From Anaspis maculata (Eukaryota; Arthropoda; Insecta; Coleoptera; Scraptiidae): a stretch of DNA of 64,000 nucleotides. The position numbers were made by a program, and so were the translations under genes. Under the pieces are notes generated by a model, which saw only the letters and a list, made by a program, of their open reading frames with translations, had not been told where the DNA came from and did no database searches. The stretch is taken from positions 36,262,177-36,326,176 of the forward strand of contig OX421964.1 of NCBI GenBank assembly GCA_949128115.1, in the 5' to 3' direction. Of this stretch, positions 33,201-38,099 are shown piece after piece (the stretch's first letter is position 1; each line of letters opens with the position of its first letter).

Positions 33201-33999
33201 GATTTCTCAAAATGGCATTTGTATAGTAGATAGTGCAAAAGCCAAGAATAATTGAGATGGTATTAATTTGGGTCGGCATCGGTTTTTTGAACTCGAAAAA
33301 TTTGAATTTATATGTTTTTCGCCAGGCTCTGCCAATTTATGTTTATCTTATGTCACATACGGATTCCTTTGGCAAAGCGTGAAAAATCCACCAAGGCGAA
33401 ATTCTGGAACGCTTCATAAATTCCCCGAGCGCGTTGAAAAAAAAATAGAACTGGTCCAGTCCGGTCCGCTCTATACCTAAGTAGGTACCCAAGAAAAATT
33501 AGGAGAAACTTCTTCATTTGTTAGATTAGACGTGAAATAATGACGATGGTATCCGGCCTGCTTCTACTTATGTATTTAGGTCAGGCACTTTGGGCACCTC
33601 TCATGACTGCCAGTGGCGCCCCGAAAATTAGATTCACTATGAATAAAATGAAAAAAATCCGTGAGCATCAGACTTGTAAATATGTCAAGTTTGCAAATGA
33701 TCGTTTTGCGCCGGTTTATAAATAGCGCCAAATGGAGATTGTATTACACCGGTGCTAAGCGAAATTGTTGTTTGTTGTTTTGGCGCCTTTATAAAAAGTC
33801 TATTAATACGAAATTCTATAAATATTTTCGCCCCGCGAAGTCCGAGCGCCAAAAAATATCAATTATTACAAAAGTGCCACAGGTAGGTACTCACTTTTTG
33901 GACGACCAGTGGCGTGCCAAAGTCCTTGCCGCCTTGCAGACGGAAGCCCAAATTCGGGGAGCTGCCCTTGTTCAGGTTCACGGTTAACAGAGAAGCCAT
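86..33999 (-). CDS. Zasp52: Zasp/ALP-Enigma family PDZ-ZM-LIM muscle protein, 5' part of gene (partial at left edge)
   Basis: Six coding exons are visible: join 33999-33895, 1066-915, 857-683, 619-483, 430-330, 227-86. All have GT-AG borders and compatible phases, giving residues 1-270 of a protein that continues off the left edge. Residues 1-86 form a PDZ domain: the carboxylate-binding loop is NLGF (16-19), followed by LQGGKDFGTPLVVQK, GDSVIKIN and NLRHKDAQD. Next come a GGSTWKP segment (87-93), VTKTSLA (114-120) and a ZM motif (about 157-181, with QYNSPLKLYSEESI). A conserved LGVNFKKNEK block follows, then a proline-rich linker and the first CxxC pair of a LIM domain (C263, C266). This order and wording match Drosophila Zasp52 as I remember it. 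The family binds alpha-actinin at Z-discs and integrin attachment sites. The start ATG sits in CCACCATGG. Zasp66/67 paralogues are less likely because of the GGSTW and ZM wording. Confidence 0.85.
330..430 (-). CDS. Zasp52: Zasp coding exon 5 (VNFKKNEK block)
   Basis: The acceptor is CTTGCAG and the donor is GTAACG. The exon encodes VNFKKNEKNYDASKSAVLAM then LQEAENEPRNSES. It continues the ZM region as in Drosophila Zasp52 (LGVNFKKNEKEY..). Exit phase 1 matches the next exon. Confidence 0.8.
483..619 (-). CDS. Zasp52: Zasp coding exon 4 (ZM motif)
   Basis: The acceptor is GGATTTCAG and the donor is GTAAAG. The exon enters in phase 0 and exits after two bases of a Gly codon. It encodes LVNNQYNSPLKLYSEESIKE then TLSAQTEVLSTGAL. 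The QYN(T/S)P..(M/I/L)YS core is the ZM motif, which in this family helps target the protein to Z-lines through alpha-actinin. Confidence 0.85.
683..857 (-). CDS. Zasp52: Zasp coding exon 3 (post-PDZ GGSTW segment)
   Basis: The acceptor is TATTTTTAG and the donor is GTATAT. The exon encodes GGSTWKPSVTPTG, a Ser/Pro linker, VTKTSLASTQQDNWGAVGTG and a terminal AKPFSPQ. GGSTW..VTPTG followed by VTKTSLA..QQD is characteristic of the insect Zasp52 region after the PDZ domain. Confidence 0.85.
915..1066 (-). CDS. Zasp52: Zasp coding exon 2 (C-terminal half of PDZ domain)
   Basis: The acceptor is TTTACAG and the donor is GTACAAG. The exon enters in phase 0 and leaves with two bases of an Arg codon. 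It encodes VNGGSPAERAGLIAGDSVIK, IN, NIDVFNLRHKDAQDVIVRAG and the last PDZ strand. It joins exon 1 seamlessly as LVVQK|VNGGS. Confidence 0.88.
1070..1925. other. Intronic sequence without recognised features
   Basis: I see no coding region, RNA gene or clear repeat structure here. It is unique-looking AT-rich intron DNA between Zasp exon 2 and a retrotransposon remnant. Confidence 0.5.
1930..3030 (+). pseudogene. 5'-truncated non-LTR retrotransposon, reverse transcriptase C-terminal part and 3' tail
   Basis: From 1935 the frame reads FDIFINDIVDR and then MYADDVKLF, the YADD catalytic box of reverse transcriptase. It continues with LHLNVDKCKV and, in another frame, VMSFTRN..LGVLFDTELSFAPHI, MLGFIIRN, RSRLEYASLVWAPIYRRQ and a stop at 2822-2824. 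An exact 8-bp tandem duplication (2118-2125 and 2126-2133) shifts the frame, so the copy is dead. The 3' UTR ends in an (ATT)n run at about 3003-3028, the usual simple-repeat tail of such elements. Motif order suggests the Jockey/CR1 group, but I cannot assign the clade. The RT palm N-terminus and endonuclease are missing. Confidence 0.85.
3170..4210 (+). repeat. Dispersed repeat 'RA', copy 1 (longest)
   Basis: It begins with a small palindromic block (TACTTCCCCGACCCACC ... GAGGAGGGGAAGTA), followed by a TGTC/TG-rich microsatellite (about 3283-3342). Diverged sequence then recurs at 26.4-27.2 kb and 53.4-53.85 kb. The 166-residue open frame at 3531-4031 lies in this repeat and is not preserved in the other copies, so I do not call it a gene. 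Class is unknown. Confidence 0.6.
4195..4800 (+). repeat. Diverged direct duplication, period about 400 bp
   Basis: The block from about 4195 (acagatt..aacaagaggttac..cttgaacattt) recurs from about 4597 (acagatt..aacaaaaggtaat..cttgaacattt). The following text also corresponds (gatggagctt.. versus gatgaagctc..). No gene was found from 4210 to the CFAP99 start. Confidence 0.45.
5192..6988 (+). CDS. CFAP99: CFAP99-like cilia- and flagella-associated protein, intronless
   Basis: This is an intact 598-residue frame. The start ATG at 5192 is the first available, since an in-frame TGA lies at 5183-5185. Residues 1-175 are a helical domain (EEVYGTIIRSKFGFKTKVLE, LLNKIWIIEDFIDRLEKE), followed by a TPEEFERFKHNKVPK linker (202-216) and a basic Lys/Pro segment (255-282). 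About 284-560 is a highly charged coiled coil. It holds EGLLTFEEALLARKRLLAEN and LGLLCQMTIAELQERL, which correspond to blocks I recall from vertebrate CFAP99. CFAP99 is an axonemal protein of motile cilia and flagella; in insects that implies mainly sperm or chordotonal neurons. The gene has no introns, lies antisense inside Zasp intron 1, and has an AATAAA 35 bases downstream. Its origin as a retrocopy is inference. Confidence 0.85.
   Translation: MIVTASSYYFSPKIYETILRLFKEFIKTEHVTCSEFIECKVKLDPNALDDEEIKCFVLLAHHREFLDAVKTNFVRATRIRNYNDNKIIMCFFSIVFILDEFNMEEVYGTIIRSKFGFKTKVLEYLLWEHNQIMTALAGCKIFEDEYVLKNIIHPLLNKIWIIEDFIDRLEKEQIRAVKPPTVPDQMNIHRRKVKVPVVPLNTPEEFERFKHNKVPKSTYSALTDVEERLVSEHEKNRKKAQMLLKHAKMFGMKNFCKPVTRPEPEPISAKPKFKAKKAPKFSTKTEIKENITTVLREANYCIKERENAFKELEEILKGGGCMEKYRELEAESKQLEKQKIIEDIERKHLEGLLTFEEALLARKRLLAENKERFNQFKLEQVEILGKIDEWKEREQEKIQDLVRKAREIENNARESEKKAIEEKQMKAAQVKDETKSLLMRSFEQRHKELARKTKLIQEIKVLHQLRMMENQDNKEFDPNDCPNLGLLCQMTIAELQERLVLTKIKMEEELERKRNWIREHKNQKQTLMRNVKLLIAQARMSKPKPMPIHTPKIGRNPDLDKLRKQLERTREMRKGYVRDAPSNPAICRQFYLESSTQK
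7023..7028 (+). promoter_or_regulatory. Polyadenylation signal of the CFAP99-like gene
   Basis: A canonical AATAAA lies 35 nt after the TAA stop at 6986-6988. A second poly(A) motif was not seen nearby. The short AT-rich 3' UTR fits an independent transcription unit. Confidence 0.6.
7030..7715. other. No recognised feature
   Basis: AT-rich intronic sequence downstream of the CFAP99-like gene. No open frame, RNA gene or inverted repeat was recognised. Confidence 0.45.
7721..7990. mobile_element. TTAA-flanked MITE, copy 1
   Basis: The ends are GGATGGAGTTGGATTAGTAA and its inverse ..CCAACTCCATCC, with TTAA directly outside on both sides (7717-7720, 7991-7994). Internal text (gatctctttcgaaagctacaagg) matches copies at 39841 and 41472. 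The TTAA target suggests mobilisation by a piggyBac-type transposase; the termini are not those of canonical piggyBac, so the class is tentative. Confidence 0.7.
8000..8880. other. No gene; contains two TGACGTCA sites
   Basis: AT-rich with a short GC-richer patch at about 8580-8720. Perfect TGACGTCA octamers are at 8450 and 8794. A short open frame (8430-8702) has no recognisable similarity. Confidence 0.4.
8883..10149. mobile_element. 1.27-kb fold-back element with CAGGGTGG termini and TA flanks
   Basis: The left end CAGGGTGGTCCAGGTTTTAG is mirrored by CTAAAACCTGGACCACCCTG. TA is present on both sides (8881-8882, 10150-10151). Nearly the whole element is two inverted arms: the segment around 9130-9350 is mirrored around 9690-9910, including a shared block (CCCCTACTTTCTACGCCACTGG). 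The unpaired centre lies near 9480-9590. No transposase frame is present. Termini and TA target suggest a Tc1/mariner-type non-autonomous element. Confidence 0.8.
10152..11350. other. No recognised gene
   Basis: A 123-residue open frame at 10194-10565 shows no motif I recognise and runs into low-complexity coding. The rest is AT-rich intron. Confidence 0.4.
11352..11548. repeat. Short inverted-repeat element, about 197 bp
   Basis: AATGGACCTTTTCAA at 11352-11366 is mirrored by TTGAAAAGGTCCATT at about 11534-11548. The next bases are partly paired (AAGAGAGACAG against GAGAGAGACC). It looks like a small MITE; the target duplication is unclear. Confidence 0.45.
11550..13320. other. No recognised gene; TAGG microsatellite inside
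   Basis: AT-rich sequence with many short TACC/GGTA motifs. The 99-residue frame at 11856-12155 has no recognisable domain. A (TAGG)n tract lies at 12623-12645. Confidence 0.4.
12623..12645 (+). repeat. (TAGG)n microsatellite
   Basis: Five consecutive TAGG units followed by GGTACC. Shorter versions of the same motif and its complement are scattered throughout the window. Confidence 0.8.
13325..13823. mobile_element. About 500-bp fold-back element
   Basis: The arm from 13325 (ttggcatttggagatttcac) is mirrored to 13823 (..gtgtaatcaccaaataccag). The arms share CGATCACAGCCGAAGATAGT and CTAGGGCCTTTATTTGACTT in inverted order, and an inner pair around 13490 and 13650 (CAGTATTCTGCAC / GTGCAGAATACTG). 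No coding capacity. Confidence 0.7.
14082..14420 (+). repeat. Dispersed repeat 'RB', copy 1
   Basis: This is a diverged direct match to 25640-26010. Shared anchors include CAATACG(T/C)AACTT, GCCGGGG(T/C)GTTC, CTTTTTG(A/G)CTGAAG and the GACGAAAATTGA/CAAGAACA region. Class unknown. Confidence 0.5.
14420..15310. other. No recognised gene; two TGACGTCA sites
   Basis: AT-rich with a CACACA run near 14967-14980 and perfect TGACGTCA at 14989 and 15026. The 87-residue frame at 15053-15316 is not recognisable. Confidence 0.4.
15314..15350. repeat. Perfect 14-bp hairpin
   Basis: TAGGAGTTGCTAAG (15314-15327) and CTTAGCAACTCCTA (15337-15350) are exact reverse complements around a 9-base loop. It is too short for a usual MITE or miRNA precursor. 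Confidence 0.7.
15355..16140. other. No recognised feature
   Basis: AT-rich intronic DNA; no supported coding region or repeat structure. Confidence 0.4.
16180..16985. repeat. Two diverged direct units about 490 bp apart
   Basis: Text at 16215-16340 (atgtagagaatg..acatttcc..cctgggaaa) recurs at 16715-16830 (atgtagaggatg..acatttca..cccgggaaa). TTTAGCCG..TTCAAAGTTGGGCG near 16455 matches TTTAGCCG..TCAAAGTTGGGCG near 16943. The 168-residue minus frame at 16753-17259 overlaps the second unit and is not called. Confidence 0.45.
17260..18395. other. No recognised feature
   Basis: AT-rich; several TACCTACC motifs. No gene, RNA or clear inverted repeat found. Confidence 0.4.
18405..19255. mobile_element. 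About 850-bp inverted-repeat element
   Basis: The left end CTATAGTAGGTTCACTTGTA with CCGTAATTCTAGTTGG is mirrored at the right end (CCCACTAGAATCACGGTACA, AGTGAACCTACTATAC). Pairing inside is patchy, so it is an older or more diverged fold-back element than those nearby. Confidence 0.55.
19312..19437 (+). repeat. Polypyrimidine tract with 12-bp period (TCCTCCTTTTCC)n
   Basis: About ten units of TCCTCCTTTTCC with rare substitutions (one G, one T). One strand is almost pure C/T over 126 bases. Confidence 0.9.
19440..21240. other. No recognised gene
   Basis: AT-rich sequence; a GC-rich (GAC/GCC)n patch lies at about 21020-21055. Overlapping short open frames at 20707-21117 on both strands show no domain. 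Confidence 0.4.
21248..22643. mobile_element. 1.4-kb fold-back element with a third internal partial copy
   Basis: The left arm (21248: ggccagtcaaatcagaac..; 21378: caagccgccatcttgg..) is mirrored to 22643 (..ccaagatggcggctcgag..; ttatttgactggtc). A third copy of the arm end lies at about 21658-21795, in the same orientation as the right arm. The block TTTGCCTATGGCTAGAGATAT near 21572 is mirrored near 22357. A small CAGGGTGG..CCCCCTG unit with TA flanks lies at 21942-22015. Confidence 0.65.
22650..23257. other. No recognised feature
   Basis: AT-rich spacer between a fold-back element and a solo LTR; no coding region supported. Confidence 0.4.
23262..23773 (-). mobile_element. Solo LTR (512 bp) with 4-bp target duplication
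   Basis: It starts TGTTACG and ends CGTAACA, a TG..CA LTR with a 7-bp inverted terminal repeat. It is flanked on both sides by ATAT (23258-23261 and 23774-23777). Read on the minus strand it has TATAAAA at about 23457-23463 and AATAAA near 23325, in the correct U3-R-U5 order. No second LTR or pol gene is nearby, which indicates LTR-LTR recombination. Ty3/gypsy-type is likely from the TGTTACG end and 4-bp duplication. The 88- and 111-residue frames inside are not genes. Confidence 0.75.
23780..25635. other. No recognised gene
   Basis: AT-rich DNA; short overlapping frames at 24509-25330 show no motif. GC-richer patches occur near 24600 and 24930. Confidence 0.4.
25640..26010 (+). repeat. Dispersed repeat 'RB', copy 2
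   Basis: Diverged direct match to 14082-14420 (see that entry for anchors). The 184-residue minus frame at 25836-26390 spans this repeat and the next element and has no recognisable domain. Confidence 0.5.
26090..27360. mobile_element. Fold-back element with a rearranged 'RA' repeat inside
   Basis: Arms 26090-26275 and 27185-27360 are inverted. The left arm contains TGAATGAAGGAGCATAGCGA and CCATGTGGAATACG, mirrored as CGCCATGCTCTTTCATTCAT and TGTATTCCACATAG. The blocks TCACCGGGTGTTTTGCTTGA and CACCCGGTGAAGTGTG also pair. The interior holds two pieces of repeat RA in opposite orientation. Confidence 0.6.
26440..27185. repeat. Dispersed repeat 'RA', copy 2 (inverted dimer)
   Basis: 26446-26765 corresponds to the reverse complement of about 3645-3945. 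26820-27180 corresponds directly to about 3350-3720 (GATCCGATCGACTTGAAATT, TGTCATCTGTCAAATA, GATGGATTGGGACCAAAT). The two halves meet head to head. Confidence 0.6.
27588..27659 (+). tRNA. tRNA-like sequence, copy 1 (GGT in the anticodon place; probably a pseudogene or SINE head)
   Basis: A full cloverleaf can be drawn. The acceptor stem GTCTCGG/TCGAGGC pairs fully (with G-T wobbles). T8-A9 are present, the D arm is GCTT..GAGT, the anticodon stem is CCCAT/ATGGA with one mismatch, and the T loop is TTCGATT in GCAGG/CCCGC. The anticodon loop is CCGGTAA: position 33 is C rather than T, and GGT is not a normal eukaryotic Thr anticodon. Both features argue against a working tRNA. The A and B boxes of an RNA polymerase III promoter are retained. 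Confidence 0.4.
27733..27804 (+). tRNA. tRNA-like sequence, copy 2, same tandem unit
   Basis: It lies exactly 145 bases after copy 1. The T arm is better paired (GCGGG/CTCGC), but the acceptor stem TCCTCGG/TCGAAGC has two mismatches. It has the same CCGGTAA anticodon loop. Most likely a decayed duplicate. Confidence 0.35.
27840..28850. other. No recognised feature
   Basis: AT-rich intron; nothing beyond short open frames. Confidence 0.4.
28861..29244. mobile_element. hAT-type MITE (384 bp) with exact 8-bp target duplication
   Basis: The termini are CAGTGGCGTATCTA and TAGATACGCCTCTG. TGTAGGTA flanks it on both sides (28853-28860 and 29245-29252). An 8-bp duplication with CAGTGGCGTA-like ends is typical of hAT non-autonomous elements. 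The open frames within (28993-29259) are not genes. Confidence 0.8.
29260..30610. other. No recognised gene; possible decayed LTR near the right end
   Basis: AT-rich. If the primer-binding site at 30619 belongs to an LTR element, its 5' LTR should end near 30614 in ..AACA; I cannot define its start. Confidence 0.35.
30619..30636 (+). other. Match to a tRNA-Lys primer-binding site of an LTR element
   Basis: TGGCGCCCAACGTGGGGC is the complement of the 3' end of tRNA-Lys including CCA, the primer site used by several LTR retroelements. The T-arm that a tRNA-Lys gene would need on the other strand is absent, so this is not a tRNA gene. No gag or pol follows. Confidence 0.55.
30640..33890. other. 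No recognised gene
   Basis: AT-rich Zasp intron sequence. A short (GCGAAT)n run lies at about 31564-31588. GCTGTCTCAAAACT near 31268 and AATTTTGAGACACCTG near 32039 form a weak inverted pair. The many short open frames have no recognisable domain. Confidence 0.4.
33895..33999 (-). CDS. Zasp52: Zasp coding exon 1 (N-terminal half of PDZ domain)
   Basis: This exon encodes 35 residues from ATG (33997-33999, in CCACCATGG) to LVVQK. It ends in phase 0 at a GTGAGT donor. It carries the PDZ ligand-binding loop NLGF and the LQGGKDFGTPL strand typical of Zasp/ALP/Enigma PDZ domains. The family usually has W in this loop (PWGF); here the residue is L. Upstream 5' UTR exons and the promoter were not identified. 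Confidence 0.82.
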
Positions 34000-35010
34000 G
34001 GTGGTTTTTTCCTGGAATTCGTCGCACCCCTCACAAAAACGCCGCCACTGTCACCGTATATACTGGAGGAATATTATATCCTTTTGGACCTCGCAGAACT
34101 TTGATGTTGTAGTACAATTTGAAATAGTGTAAGATGGCTCGTGGATCGTCGCTGCGGCTCGCTCGCCGGGTGCGTATAGTGGGGGCTTTGTTATTAATAG
34201 TTTATAGGATATGTGTGTGCAATGTTTATGTATTTTCGTGAATAAGCGGGCTATTTGCGAATTTCCGAAATTGAGTATATGGGTCACCGCTTAATTCCGC
34301 CCTTACCCTCCATTCAATTTTTAATTTTTCAGTTTGATCAACGATAAGAGGTCCTTCACGTTCCGAGAAAAAATGTAGGCGCACGCACTTCTCCGCGAAG
34401 TGACCATAAAGATAAATTTGCTAACAATAATTTTCTTGAACATGTTAACATGCAAGGCAATTCAGATTTCATCATTTAATTTCAAGAAAATGTTCTTCTG
34501 CAGTCGTCTCAATTCAGAAAAATAAGTTGGTGTAGGAATGATGCAAGAAAGAAAAGACGGTCAAAGCTGTAGGGTAGGAATTATTATCTGCCATCCAATT
34601 ATCAAAATTGAAAAATTTCAAACATCATATGAAATTGTACAAAGTCGGCTGTGATCGATGACAGTGGCAAAGAAGTATACTTTCTGCCGATTATAATGTA
34701 ATTTTTTTCAGAATTCAAAGATGCCTTTTGCTTAAATTTGGTAAGGTGAAAAAGAATTAATGTTAGTCAGTGAGTTGATTTTCCCATAAAATATTTTAAA
34801 GTAGGTATGCATTGAAAAACAATTCGTTTTTAAGTATTTCTAATACATAATTTCATCTCCATTCAAATCAACATTCTAATGTTTTTTCATAATAGGAATA
34901 CCTACTCGTACTTATTGAAAAAAAAGTCAGAAATTTAATTCAATTTGGTGACTAAATTTGAAAAACTCGAGTGATAAGTAAAAATCTTATAGGTACGGCT
35001 TTGACTTTTT
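34000..35010. other. Upstream region of Zasp exon 1; no gene recognised
   Basis: This should contain the 5' UTR and promoter of the Zasp isoform that starts at 33999, unless further upstream exons exist. A TATA-like GGATATAATATT lies on the minus strand near 34071-34082, which is only suggestive. Confidence 0.35.
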
Positions 35011-35014
35011 TTCT

Positions 35015-35145
35015 CCCCTTCCTTAGTGGTGTGGTAAAACTAAAGCTTCTGGGGCCCTACCCTGGTTCGAGCTCTTATTTGAAGTGAAACTTTTAATGTG
35101 AGGTTATTTGGAGGGGATGTGATGATAATGATGTATATTAATTTG
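35015..35145 (+). repeat. Possible tRNA-derived SINE fragment
   Basis: TTAGTGGTGTGGT resembles a pol III A box and CTGGTTCGAGCTC resembles a B box, about 45 bases apart. A GATGATAATGATG tail follows. It resembles the SINE at 37.3 kb only in the box regions. Confidence 0.35.
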
Positions 35146-35196
35146 GATAGATTAGGTATTACATACAGCGCCCTTGATTATTAAAACTATAATATA

Positions 35197-36663
35197 CAGG
35201 GTAGTCCATCCTAGCGTATCATCCCATAGCGGTTTCACCGTTCAAGATAGAGAAAAAGATGGGAAAAGTTATATGGTTTGATGAGACCTATAACCTGAAA
35301 TTATTTCCAGCTATATAGGTGTCCCATTTTGACGGGATTAACGGAACGTCAATTTTTTTAAACGGAACACCCTATATTTTTTTGCATTTTCATGTTCAAC
35401 ACTTTTAACTGTTTTTCTAACTGCTGTATTTCAATTGTGTGGCAGTGCTACCAACTGAAAAATAGAAACTAAAAAAATCGCATTTTCACAGTTTTCTTAA
35501 AAAAATTATAGCGGCCTTGCTGTCCAAAACTGAAAGATGAAACTTGACAGGGTGATAGTCAAGTCTAAGACCAATATACCAATGTCACAAAATTGTGATT
35601 TCTTGATATAGGGCGTTTACAAAAAACAAACTTTATAATTTTCAAAGGATCATCACTCATTTTTTTCAAATGGCATGTCTCTAATCTTATACGTTATCTG
35701 ATAGCATTTTTTATCCTTTTTCATTTTTACTAGGGATACCCTACCCTTGAATATTTTTTTGGAGATAATCGGAAATTTTCACAAAATTTGCTATTGTTTG
35801 GTTTTTTTTTCAAAAATTGAGTTGGCCGTGATGAATGACAGGCAATCCAAATAGTACACAGCTGTCAGTTAGTCGGTCTGAATATTGTCGAACAAAAAAA
35901 AATGACTTCAACGCAAAATTAAAACAAAGTTGGATCCTGGATATCTGGATTATTATCTGAATATCATATCAATCATTTCCTCTCGCGTAAAGTCATTTTT
36001 CTTTGTTCGACAATATTCAGACTGAGAGTTGCGTACTATTTGGCTTGTCTGTGATTCATCACGGCCAACTCAATTTTTGAAAAAACCAAAAAAATAGCAA
36101 ATTTCATGAAAAATTCCGATTATCTCGAGAAAAATTATGTTTAAGGGTAGGGTACTCCTGGTAAAAATAAAAGAGGATAAGAAAAGCTACCAGATAACGT
36201 TATAAAATTAGGGCATGCTATTTGGAAAAAATGAGTTATGATACTTTTTTGACTTTGGATATTGGTCTTTGACTCGACTATGACCATATCAAGTCTCATC
36301 CCTTAGTTTTGAAAAGCAAGGCCGCTACGATTTTTTGAAGAAAACTGTGAATATGCGATTTTTTTTTTTGGTTTTCAATTTTTAATTGGTAGCACTGTCA
36401 CACAATTAAAAAACAAAAATACAGGCATTAGACAGTTGAAAAAGTTGAACATGAAAATGCAAAAAAATATAAATATAGGGGTTTTATTTAAATAAAAATT
36501 GACGTTTCGTTGATTCCGTCAAAATGGGACACCCTGTATAGCTGAAAATAATTTTTCTGTTATAGGTTTTATCAAACGATATAACTTCTCTCTCACATCT
36601 TTCTCTCTATCTTGAACGGTAAGACCGCTATGGGATAATTACGCTGTAGGATGGACCACCCTG
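35197..36663. mobile_element. 1.47-kb fold-back element, CAGGGTAG/CCACCCTG termini, TA flanks
   Basis: CAGGGTAGTCCATCCTAGCG is mirrored by GTAGGATGGACCACCCTG, with TA at 35195-35196 and 36664-36665. The arms pair along most of their length: CCCATAGCGGTTTCACCGTT / AACGGTAAGACCGCTATGGG, GGCCTTGCT near 35513 and AGCAAGGCC near 36315, GTTGGCCGTGATGAATGACA / CTGTGATTCATCACGGCCAAC (one base indel). No transposase. It lies between Zasp and FLVCR. Confidence 0.8.
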
Positions 36664-36669
36664 TACCTG

Positions 36670-37180
36670 TACATTCATAATCATTCCCATATTTAAATGT
36701 CCAATGTGATTTTTTTTTAATGTTTCACCTCTGTTAAATACCACAGAAAATTTTAGTGGACAGATTGGAAACCTACGGGAAATATCATGTTAGAATCGCT
36801 TTTCATTTTTGAAATTAGTTTCAAAGGAAGTCTCCAGGACGGTATAATTTACACGTGAACAGCCTGTATGTGGGGGTTATGGCTGAGGCTGAGAGTATTC
36901 TCTTACCTACTATTTAGACGAAACTCGCTGGACGTAAGTACCTACTAGTCCTACTACACCACGATTCGCAAGTAAGACGCACACCTGCACAATTGGCGGA
37001 GGAGCCGTGTACGACTTAAATTATCCACTGTGAGGTTATACGGTATTTACAGGCCATGTACAGTGCAGTGCCCATTTTGTTCTAACCAAAAATTCAGCCT
37101 GTAACCAATTTATTCAAGGTCTAAACCATGCATAATGGCCGGGCTACAAATGCAAGGTCCGTGTCTACGGTTTTCGGCAA
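36670..37180. other. No recognised feature
   Basis: Intergenic AT-rich sequence between two repeats. Confidence 0.4.
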
Positions 37181-37184
37181 TTAA

Positions 37185-38090
37185 TATCCGAACTGCATAC
37201 CTACTTTTTCGAAATAGGTCATTTTAGTTTTTTAAGCTATGTATCTCAGGATTCTCAGAAACCACCACTTGGGAAAATATACTTTTTGATTTTTTTATTC
37301 ATTCATTAACCGTCGGCTTATTTCCGCAACAAGGCCTAACACCGACGCCGGTGAATGCTTTCCTCTACTATACCGGAAATTTTGCCGAACCCCTGTGTTT
37401 TGGTCCAGACTTTTAACGACCACCAGCATCGCATGAGGTCGGCACCATCGTCCGTATTTTACATGCTATATGCGACACACATGCATTCAGCAAGCATTCC
37501 AACTAAATCAAAGAGCTTGTTTTCGAGACTAGAATCCGAGCGCCCACAGTGGGACACTAGTCGAACGCGCTGACCACCACACCACAAGCTCCTCCAAAAG
37601 ATGCTTAAATATGGTAATTTTTCAATCTCTGATCTTCAGATAATCCTTGCATAATTGTGTTCTACTTGAAAAAATAGGCAAATGACAGAATGAAAAAAAT
37701 CGATTTTTGGAGATTCTTCGGAACAACCAGTATCGATTTCAAAGGCCAAGAGAAATCAGCATTTCAAAGTTAGCCACTTTTAAAGGTATCAAACAAGAAT
37801 TGAATTGACTGTTCACACATAAAAACACATCAAAATCCGCATATTTGTTATTGTGTTACAGCCTCTGAACTAAGTAAGACTACGCAAATTGTTACGGGAA
37901 ATCCGGAGATAAATTCCGAGTGATTTTTCACTCCGTTTTTGCAGAAGCTCTATCGCAGAGACCACGAACCACAGAATAATGAGTTTGGTATTGGTCTGTT
38001 GGAAATTCAACGGTCTCCAGTTATCTCACTGGTGTTTTTGTTATAAAAGCGGCAGTTCACAAGTTATTCAGAGAAAACCGGAAACTTTCA
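37185..38090 (+). repeat. Dispersed repeat 'RC', copy interrupted by a SINE
   Basis: 37195-37275 matches 62220-62285 (AAATAGGTC, TATGTATCTCAGGATTCTCA). 37615-38085 matches 62365-62765 (TTTTTGGAGATTCTTCGG, GTATCGATTTCAAAGG, GTTACAGCC, TCACAAGTTATTCAGA). The intervening segment is a SINE. Confidence 0.6.
37285..37605 (-). mobile_element. tRNA-derived SINE
   Basis: On the minus strand an A-box-like GTGGTGTGGTGGTCAGCGCG is followed by a degenerate B box (GCTCGGATTCTAG) and a body of about 230 bases. It ends in a TTAATGAATGAATAAAA tail. This order (tRNA head, unrelated body, short-repeat tail) is that of a SINE, and it interrupts repeat RC. The exact target duplication was not resolved. Confidence 0.6.
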
Positions 38091-38099
38091 TGGATGACG

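Larger units (their letters stand above)
1067..33894 (-). other. Zasp intron 1 (32.8 kb), host of the CFAP99-like gene and many repeats
   Basis: This is the interval between two frame-compatible halves of one PDZ domain. It contains a non-LTR retrotransposon remnant, the intact CFAP99-like gene, fold-back elements, a solo LTR, tRNA-like sequences and six TGACGTCA sites. The size is inferred from the two flanking exons. Unrecognised alternative first exons of Zasp could lie inside. Confidence 0.75.
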
